A stretch of 64,000 bases of DNA from Liolophura sinensis. Its lineage: Eukaryota > Mollusca > Polyplacophora > Chitonida > Chitonidae. Position numbers and translations under genes: made by a program. Below are positions 57,601 through 64,000 of the stretch, one piece after another (the first letter of the stretch is position 1; the number at the start of each line of letters is the position of its first letter). The notes below the pieces were generated by a model, which worked only from the letters and a program-made list of their open reading frames with translations, was not told the DNA's origin and did no database searches. The stretch is taken from positions 49,277,385 to 49,341,384 of the forward strand of contig NC_088295.1 of assembly GCF_032854445.1 (NCBI RefSeq), given 5' to 3'.

Positions 57601-60600
57601 AATTAATTTTGATAAAATAAGCCAAAAATATGCCCTTTTGCATGATTGCATATATGAAGAAATATACTGAGTCACACAGGGAATTTCACTTAAAGACAAA
57701 TCACTGTTTTATTTCTTAAATCATGTCGGTCACTTTTAATTCGAAGATCTGCAACTTGTTCAAATGTAGATACAGCATATCACTGTCCGATTGTGGCATA
57801 TGTCAGAAAACTACAAGAACACCACGGAAGGATTATCTTCTCATGCAGTAAACCCTTTATTACAAGGTCCCAAAGATTGCTGGTTCAAATCCCTACAGGG
57901 TCGCAACAATCATTTTGTGTTTTACGGTCATTTGCAAACTCTAAAAAATCCAAAAATTGAAAAAAAAAAATAAAACCATCCTTTCATTTCACTTACCCTT
58001 TATGTGTCTATGACTTTCCTGCTTTCCATAAGCTTTCACATCATGTCAGTACAAGGAAAATTGTCATGTTGCAGCTAATTTTTCACAATATAAGATGATT
58101 TTCAAGTTTTTATTTTCATTTATATACTTTCCTCCGGTATGAAAAAAAGATTTTTTCTGCCCGTAAAGCAACAACTTAAAATGGTGTGGCCTATGAAGTT
58201 ACACACGCTAGTTTCTCACAGCTATAGACCCCCATTACACTCAAAATGGCCTTCTTATCTTGAACAGTCAACTGTGTGTGCTGATAAAGATATGGGTCCC
58301 AGTGTCCGACATTACTTTGTGCATGTTTAGACAGACCTTTTGATCACAGTCTTGTCTGATATCTGGGTTTCATATCGCCACAGATTGACAAGAAGAAATC
58401 CTTCAAGTCACGACAGATTCCCTTCTCTTTTGTTGTAGTGATCAACTTGCTCCTCTTTGTATCAAATTTTAAGAGATTTACTGACATAAAGAATGTCCTT
58501 TTCGGACGTGACAACACATTAGAAAACGTACATGCACCTATAATGGCTGAGTATCACATGACTATGTTACTGTAATTCCTCAACCTTTTCACGTATCTAT
58601 TCAAGCCTAGTGTCAGGGGATTATCATGACATTGTACTATTCATGAAGCCCTGAAACTGGGCAGCACAATCAATGTGGTTTTGTCTCCAAAATCAAATGA
58701 AAAATGTGTGTAAATAGTACTGGAAGTTGTTCTTTCATATGTGAAAAGGTTGAGGAATTGTAGTTTGGCATGGAGGTTTATTTAAAAAAAACCCAGAGCA
58801 AAGCAAATACAGAAAAATGTCTCTGACCTGTAAGAATGTGAGAAAATTTGGTAATGCCATTGAGCTTAAGTCCCTCATACAGATTGGATACTTCCCCTGA
58901 GTGAAGAACTTGGCCTTTAAACGTTTTATAACCTGTAAGATAAAAAGTAATGCATCAAGACAGGTATACGATGGTGTGTAGTTGTCTGAATGAAACATAA
59001 AATAGACAAATTACATAGTATTGTAAGTGGTAACATATGTGTATGCACAGTTCTAAATGGACTGTATGATTTCTTACAGTCAAAAAAACTTGAAGTCAAA
59101 AAAGTGAATTATCAGTGAAATGTTATTTTCGTTAAAAAAAGTGCTACTTGAGTCCCAAGAGAAACCAGGCAGAAAGAATTAAATGATATGAAGAATACTC
59201 TATTGAATATAGTAAGCACCACGGTTCAAAAAACACTATTTAACCCCATGAATAACACTGTTTACCCCATGAATAACACTATTTAACCCCATGAGTGAAG
59301 AGTCCTCAAAAAAAAATCCATGGTAGTTTCTGGAAATTTTCCTGATGTACACAACTGTCATGCTACATAGAGTACCGGTACAGATGTTTTCTTATGTTTG
59401 GAGATAAATGTATTAATGCTGGTTAAATGGTTTAAGAGGGGTTGCATGACATACTTCTGGTAGCCATACTGGAGTAATGTGGCTATAGCAAATCATGTTT
59501 ACAGGACTCCAATATGGCTGACCCGGTATCGTTCTGCCAAGGTAATGATGTCACCTGCAACCACTCCATTAAGAACATTGTCTCCTTGTAGCAATCCATA
59601 CAGTCTTGCTTTATGTCAATCAATAAATTTATGGAGGTGTCACCAAGGAATGCCATTTAAGTCAGCAGAGCCTCAGTGCCAATGAGAAATAAAGAGAGTA
59701 AATCTGTTCGTCACTGTACTTTGCCTTGATCTTTGTTCCCAAACTACAACTCGTTAACATTATAATTCATTTCACTGGTACTTTATGTTGTATTACAGTG
59801 TATTTCACGTCAAAAACAGGAGGTTTGGTTTACCACTGAAATAAACACGGTGAAACCACAAATTGTTGCCGAGCGACTTGTCTGAATTTCTGACTTGACG
59901 CTTGTATCAAACCACTACCAGCTGGAATAAATCAAAAGACAGTACTGGTCAAGGTATTGAGGATACTTAAGGCCCACCCTAAATATTTTAAAAGTCATCT
60001 TTTCCCAGTGCATGTTTTGAGTCATACATGTATGTCCACATATTTTCCCTACGTCATGTAATTCTTATCTCTGAAACAGTTCAAAAAATATATTTCCTGC
60101 CTGGCCTACACAATGACTCACCTCTTGTTACATGTTATTACATAGTACTTTAATAATTCATTAAACTAATTAACAAAAGCGCAAGATTAATTTATCAATT
60201 ACATATATGGTTAATGTTTAGTGCTCTACTCCAGAGTGCAATTATCTCACACCTACTTGTAGTACTGCAGTCAGGTTTATACCTGGAGGGAACTAGAGTA
60301 AACCACTGGCCTTTGGGCAAGTAACTAACAAACTTTCATGACTTTCCCACATGCAACATCCAGATGAATGTGAGATTGGTGGAAGACCTCCGACAAAATC
60401 TGTAAGGTAGACCACCTAACGGCCTATTTATACCACCATGGCCCCAAGAATGGTTAATGAGTCATCAGAATTTATTTAGCTGAAATTCATCTGACACCTC
60501 ATGCAGTCATGCATCCTATTCAGTGAAAACCACTCAACCATCATCTGTTGCTTGCTAGTTGATTATATGCTCATTTTTTTCAAAAAATATTCTCAAAGAA

Positions 60601-63465
60601 TTCATTGCTTGAAAACAATGCTACAAACAGGCCAAATTATTAATAGTGTGGCGTAGTTATTGGTTAATGGTTAGTTATGTTGGATAATAATAACCATGCA
60701 TGGTTACTACACAGTAATTTTTCAGGTGTTTAAACACTGGTAGCGTTTAGATAAATGACATGCATAGCAAGCATATAATGCTTAGTGTTAAAACATGGAC
60801 ATCACAAGCAGGAGGTTCTCAATTACTAACACACTATATAAACTGATTAACGCAATTAACAAAAATTAACCTTCAACATATTGAGGAAAAATGCAAAATG
60901 TATAGTTCCATAAAAACATCATTTTTGTCTCTTAGATTCATCAGTGTGATCGTTGTTCAGCAAGATATAGTTTACAATTTCATACACAGTATACATGTAA
61001 CACTGTGCAGGAATACAGAGATAAACTTTCATTAGTGTTTTAGGAATACATTTGTTGACAGGACAAATAATCTTCTGTACACAGGGAATGTTAAGTCATA
61101 CACGCGTATATAAACCAAACAAGCTCTGGCCACATTATGAAGAACAACGTACATGTAGCTGAGTCCAGATAAGGAAATGGTTGCTTCTTACCACTTGTCC
61201 CTCGACTCCTAGTGCTGCAAGTTGTTTGTCTGATCTGAATTTGCCTGATCAGAGCTTTCCTGATTAGAGTCTGTCTGATTAGAATTTGTCTGATTCAAGT
61301 CGCTTTCAACATTATTTTGGTTGTACCACCATGGTGCTTCCATGTAGAAGGCCTGACCCAATGCTGACACATTTACGATGCTGCCTCACTAGTATACCAT
61401 GCCAAAGACACCAGACACAATGTGACAACATAACAACAAACAACTGACCAGTATTTGGTCCATTCCTCGATGTTGAGCACACCAAGAGAGGTAGTGCCAA
61501 GATTACCCATGTCAATTTAAGTCTTAGATATGACACAATCTTGGACTGAACTCCCAGATCTGCCTTAAATGAGACAGAAGTTATGTTCACTACACAGGAA
61601 TAAACATGAATATCATATGCAAATGTGTCATAGTGACAAATCTCTAATGGACACTCTTACATTCACACTCTGATATTTTTCATATTGTTGCTTAATACCA
61701 TACTCAGGAAATTTTCACTTAAACGACGGATGTTAGTTTAATGGGTGGAGGAAACTGATGTGCTTGGCATAAACCACCAGCCTTTGGTAAGCTTTCCCAC
61801 GTGTAACAAACAGATATGCAAACAACAAATGTTAGATTGCACAAACCTAAAAATTCTCTTTTTATGGCCGGTTTTGAACCTACACCTCATCCTGGTGACT
61901 GAAAAGGCAAGCGCCTCTAACCACTCGGCCACAGACCTCTCCATGCTATTGGCACATCTATTGGCATATGTCCTATCATCACAAAATTCAACACAAAATT
62001 CAATACACACTGTCCTATTATCACAAAATTCAATATATACTGTCCTATTATCACAAAATTCAATACAAAATTCAATACATACTGTCCTATCATCACAAAA
62101 TTCAATATATATCATCCTATTATCACAAAATTCAATATATACTGTCCTATTATCACAAAATTCGATATATACCATCCTATTATCACAAAATTCAATATAT
62201 ACTGTCCTATTATCACAAAAATTGGCCTCACATGTGTCTCTGCCTCTATTTATTAAAACATAAGTCAATTCAAGAAATATGTTATTTTGATTGTCGTTTT
62301 TCTGTGTTTCTTGGTGGAATAAGAATGAAAGATATGCCGGTACCAAAATGAATTGGTAATTATTTATATGATTCATGTTTGGGTAGCTGTGATGACAACA
62401 GTCTCAGGATACAGGTATAAATATATACACAACTCAATGTTTACATTCTGCTGCTGGTGTTACTGTGCATACATCTGACACAGGCAGGTGCGTGGGGTGA
62501 CAAAGGGTAGACAGAAAACAGATACACCTGTATATACACACCTACATGTAACAGGCCCTCCACACCAACATTCCCTGTACATAACAGTCAGGTACAGGAT
62601 ATTCATAAGTACATACACAATTTGATTTAATGAATTCGATTGTTGCTTAATTCCATATTTAATAAACGATACTGTGTTGTTAGCTTAACACTGCTGATTT
62701 GTAGTTAACACTTAATTAATTTGGTTATACAATTAACTATCATGCATGTCTTCAAATATATATATGTGACAACATATAGCCCTATTAACAGTGACTGAAA
62801 TAATGTTGTATTTTAATGTAGGTAAAGGTTTCAAGGGATAATTACAAAACCAAACAGAAAACCACCTACATGCATAATCAGTCAGAAAACAAATTTTTTA
62901 GTCAGTAAAATTACACTGTGTAGAACTATCATACAGAAGATCTGAACCATAATGCTCTGTGCATGCTGGGGTCCTCCATGGCTCAGTTGGTTAGCGCGCT
63001 AGCGCAGCGAAATGACCCAGAAGTGTCTCACCAATGTGAGTTCAAGTCCAGCTCATGCTGGCTTCCTCTCCGGCCGTAAGTGGGAAGGTCTGCCAGCAAC
63101 CTGCGGATGGTAGTGGGTTTCCCCCGGGCTCTGCCCAGTTTCCTCCCACCATAATGCTGGCCGCCGGCGTATAAGTGAAATATTCTTGAGTACGGCGTAA
63201 AACACCAATCAAGTAAATAAATAAATAAATTCGTGCATGCTGATGTCATGTGAAACAGTCAATGTCTAACAGTCAAAATAAAGTTCATGCAGATAGAATA
63301 AATAAGGAGAATTAGCAATGCAAATGTGAAAACTTTTGAATAGTGATCACTACAATAAAACATACAGACCAATGCATGTCTCCAGTAAATCTGCATAAAT
63401 ATGTACTCACCTGTATGATTTGAGAACTGGACAGAGTTAATCGGGCTAACATCAAATCCCAGAAG
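48487..63465 (-). CDS. PDXK: Pyridoxal kinase (5' end outside window)
   Basis: Nine exons (63411-63465, 58828-58932, 57187-57270, 56882-56916, 52680-52765, 51363-51511, 50689-50807, 49592-49658, 48487-48614) join in frame to 275 residues, lacking only about the first 28 of a usual 305-312. Pyridoxal kinase phosphorylates pyridoxal, pyridoxine and pyridoxamine with ATP in the cytosol, giving pyridoxal 5'-phosphate. Family landmarks in order: [11 protein letters not shown]-like [43 protein letters not shown], then [16 protein letters not shown] holding the ribokinase-fold GTGD with the catalytic Asp, [14 protein letters not shown], and the C-terminal [15 protein letters not shown]. All catalytic features seen are intact, so the gene looks functional. 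The missing N-terminal exon would carry the VxGYVGN substrate loop. The intron 52766-56881 contains a large satellite. Confidence 0.95.
48650..48835 (-). mobile_element. SINE family B-like fragment with a GTTAAACCCC end
   Basis: TTGTTTGACGACACATTCAAG and TTGTGGGTTGAGGAAACTGG resemble family B. A TTGTTAAGTACACCGTTAAA block follows, as in the family C tail at 8970. Probably nested or chimeric. Confidence 0.45.
49592..49658 (-). CDS. PDXK: PDXK exon (EKTV helix)
   Basis: 67 nt, phase 0 to 1. Encodes [20 protein letters not shown]. Donor GTGAGCTC. Confidence 0.93.
50030..50520. repeat. 37-bp intronic minisatellite
   Basis: About 13 imperfect copies of GAAACCATTGCACC(A/T)CCTCAA with TTTG(C/T)A(C/A)AGATCTGGA, between two PDXK exons. 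Confidence 0.93.
50689..50807 (-). CDS. PDXK: PDXK exon with catalytic GTGD motif
   Basis: 119 nt, phase 1 to 0. Encodes [20 protein letters not shown]. The Asp of GTGD is the catalytic base in the family. Confidence 0.95.
51363..51511 (-). CDS. PDXK: PDXK exon (LLSGVKI...)
   Basis: 149 nt, phase 2 to 1. Encodes [20 protein letters not shown] then LSSTNL, matching the human HSMGPDTVVITSSDL region. Confidence 0.93.
52375..52498. repeat. 17-bp intronic minisatellite
   Basis: About seven copies of GAGCTGGGATCATGC(A/C)A. The period is not divisible by 3, so the frame cycles through ELGSC, SWDH and RAGIM. Confidence 0.92.
52680..52765 (-). CDS. PDXK: PDXK exon (NQFEAE motif)
   Basis: 86 nt, phase 0 to 2. 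Encodes [20 protein letters not shown] then VTPNQFEAE. Confidence 0.95.
53406..56690. repeat. 39-bp satellite array, about 84 copies, inside a PDXK intron
   Basis: The unit is TCTACCAAACCTGAGGTGAA plus ATACACTATGTTTTATTAC. Main variation is GAGGTG, TACGTG, TAGGTG or TATGTG, and TTTTATT versus TCTTATT. One 2-bp deletion is at about 55575. The rare variant TTTCATCAC recurs at 53551, 54721 and 55501, exactly 30 and 20 units apart, which indicates multi-unit duplications. Long frames ([13 protein letters not shown] and [13 protein letters not shown] types) are period artefacts. Confidence 0.97.
56882..56916 (-). CDS. PDXK: PDXK microexon (CDPVMGD)
   Basis: 35 nt, phase 1 to 0. Encodes [11 protein letters not shown]. 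Begins about 190 nt from the satellite. Donor GTAAGATC. Confidence 0.93.
57187..57270 (-). CDS. PDXK: PDXK exon (GYIGSSSFL)
   Basis: 84 nt, phase 1 to 1. Encodes [20 protein letters not shown] then HNPNLIF. Confidence 0.93.
57840..57975 (+). repeat. Possible tRNA-head SINE remnant
   Basis: GATTGCTGGTTCAAATCCCT resembles a B box. An A-rich end follows at 57957-57970. Nothing else diagnostic. Confidence 0.3.
58828..58932 (-). CDS. PDXK: PDXK exon (KGQVLHSGE)
   Basis: 105 nt, phase 1 to 1. Encodes [20 protein letters not shown] then LKLNGITKF. Confidence 0.93.
58940..60200. other. PDXK intron, nothing recognised
   Basis: AT-rich. The plus-strand frame at 59479-59685 shows no family features. 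A short AACACTATTTAACCCCATGA-type duplication lies at about 59230-59300. Confidence 0.45.
60205..60440 (-). mobile_element. SINE family B, old copy
   Basis: GGTTAATGTTTAGTGCTCTA, ACCTGGAGGGAACTAGAGTA, AACCACTGGCCTTTGGGCAA match the family B layout at 61668, heavily diverged. Confidence 0.4.
60445..61660. other. PDXK intron, nothing recognised
   Basis: AT-rich. 61226-61300 has several CTGATTAGA(A/G)T(C/T)TG-like short repeats. No exon seen. Confidence 0.45.
61668..61945 (-). mobile_element. SINE family B with tRNA-Ser-like head
   Basis: The minus strand begins GGTCTGTGGCCGAGTGGTTA then GAGGCGCTTGCC, a recognisable serine-type tRNA head with B box GGTTCAAAACC. It then runs through CATAAACCACCAGCCTTTGG (plus strand) to a TTGTTGCTTAATACC end. 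Mismatches rule out a functional tRNA. Confidence 0.7.
61975..62222. repeat. 30-bp minisatellite
   Basis: About eight copies of TCCTATTATCACAAAATTCA plus ATATATACTG, some with an 18-bp internal duplication. Starts just past the SINE head at 61945. Confidence 0.95.
62230..62955. other. PDXK intron, nothing recognised
   Basis: AT-rich with no supported feature. Confidence 0.45.
62969..63232 (+). mobile_element. SINE family A, full length with 10-bp target duplication
   Basis: Head CTCCATGGCTCAGTTGGTTA, complete body and (AAAT)n tail. GTGCATGCTG at 62959-62968 is repeated at 63233-63242. Inserted in a PDXK intron about 180 nt from an exon. Confidence 0.95.
63411..63465 (-). CDS. PDXK: PDXK exon (first one inside the window)
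   Basis: 55 nt, phase 0 to 1. Encodes [18 protein letters not shown]. Donor GTGAGTAC. Residues before this must come from an exon past 64000. Confidence 0.93.
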
Positions 63466-63510
63466 CTGGAAGAAATAAACATACATACTCACTGCAGTTT
63501 TGTTTTATTT

Positions 63511-63590
63511 TATTTATTTGATTGTTTTTTTTACACTGTTTTTAAGAATATTTTGTCTTATATGACAGTGGCCAGCATTAGTTTTGTTCC
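63511..63590 (-). mobile_element. SINE family A tail, diverged
   Basis: TTTATTTGATTG, TTTTAAGAATATTTTG, CTTATATGACAGTGGCCAGC in reverse. Confidence 0.6.
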
Positions 63591-63594
63591 TGTT

Positions 63595-64000
63595 TTACTA
63601 ATTTACATATTTCATACCAAAACATAATGCCTCCTATTCTAATATTTCTTTGCATATTTTTACTGGTCTTTTTCACTGGGCTCTAAGGCATTAACATTTA
63701 AATAGTGGATTTATTAATATTCATCATTTATCCAAATACCCACTACTCGAGTCAACACTTGAGTGGACTAAGAGAAAACCTGGAATTACCTGTAATTATG
63801 TTAATTATGTTAACCGTACAATAACATTCCAAAAACCAAGGTTACAACTGCATCACACCGAGAACTTTAGCCAATTTATAGAAACTCCCTTTTAAGGCCA
63901 TCTCTTGCTCATCTATAGTCAGCTAACACGTTCTCCTTGCACCAGCTGATCTGCCACTGCTATATATCCTTGAATTTTAATGTCATACACGTACTTAACC
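63595..64000. other. PDXK intron, nothing recognised
   Basis: Searched on the minus strand for the N-terminal GYVGN region of pyridoxal kinase; not found. Confidence 0.5.

Noticed and set aside
61860-61945. Serine tRNA gene on the minus strand
   Set aside because: Head of a family B SINE, with mismatches in stems and a SINE body following.
61738-62376. Frames over the 30-bp array near 62 kb
   Set aside because: Run through a SINE and a minisatellite; no conserved content.
62969-63060. tRNA gene
   Set aside because: The A-box and B-box-like head belongs to a SINE present in many copies and with target duplications; the cloverleaf is degenerate.

Overview
This window looks like nuclear DNA of an invertebrate animal, most likely a mollusc or another lophotrochozoan. 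Genes are split by GT-AG introns and there is no prokaryotic gene packing. AT-rich introns carry many minisatellites. At least fifteen copies are present of a tRNA-headed SINE whose tail runs through an AAACACCAATCAAATAAATA motif, a repeat type I associate with molluscan genomes. No species is claimed. All four genes recognised lie on the minus strand. Every exon chain was rebuilt by eye from splice sites, reading phase and family similarity; there is no transcript evidence.

Layout. (1) 1-4.2 kb: no gene; MITE-like and SINE fragments. (2) 4.2-6.5 kb: 3' exons (stalk, transmembrane, long tail) of a type I membrane protein whose outer exons were not found. (3) 7.1-8.3 kb: 51-bp minisatellite. 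(4) 8.6-13.7 kb: a second SINE family, a decayed Tc1-type transposon and fresh SINE insertions. (5) 14.9-24.7 kb: a complete six-exon gene for a 428-residue receptor-like protein: signal peptide, SUEL-type lectin domain, two somatomedin B domains, transmembrane helix, and a tail with seven YxxPhi motifs, two of them canonical ITIMs. Its transmembrane exon has the same length and phases as that of the gene at 4-6 kb, so the two are probably paralogues. (6) 25-29 kb: repeats, no gene. (7) 29.2-44.2 kb: a 15-coding-exon gene for an 890-residue protein with four SPRY-like domains in an A-B-A-B duplication and a C-terminal CAAX box. (8) 44.3-48.4 kb: repeats. (9) 48.5-64 kb: pyridoxal kinase (PDXK), nine exons, with the N-terminal exon(s) beyond the window edge. 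One of its introns holds a 3.3-kb array of a 39-bp repeat.

The most unusual items are: an inverted-repeat element at 30.1-30.6 kb whose whole centre is a copy of the last exon of the neighbouring SPRY gene; the lectin/SMB/ITIM receptor; a 560-nt intron apparently built from tandem copies of its own 5' splice junction; a satellite showing exact 30-unit and 20-unit register between rare variants; and a minisatellite with a large near-perfect inverted repeat.

The genes share no evident pathway. PDXK is housekeeping vitamin B6 metabolism, the receptor genes look like cell-surface recognition or signalling proteins, and the SPRY protein is probably a membrane-anchored cytosolic adaptor.
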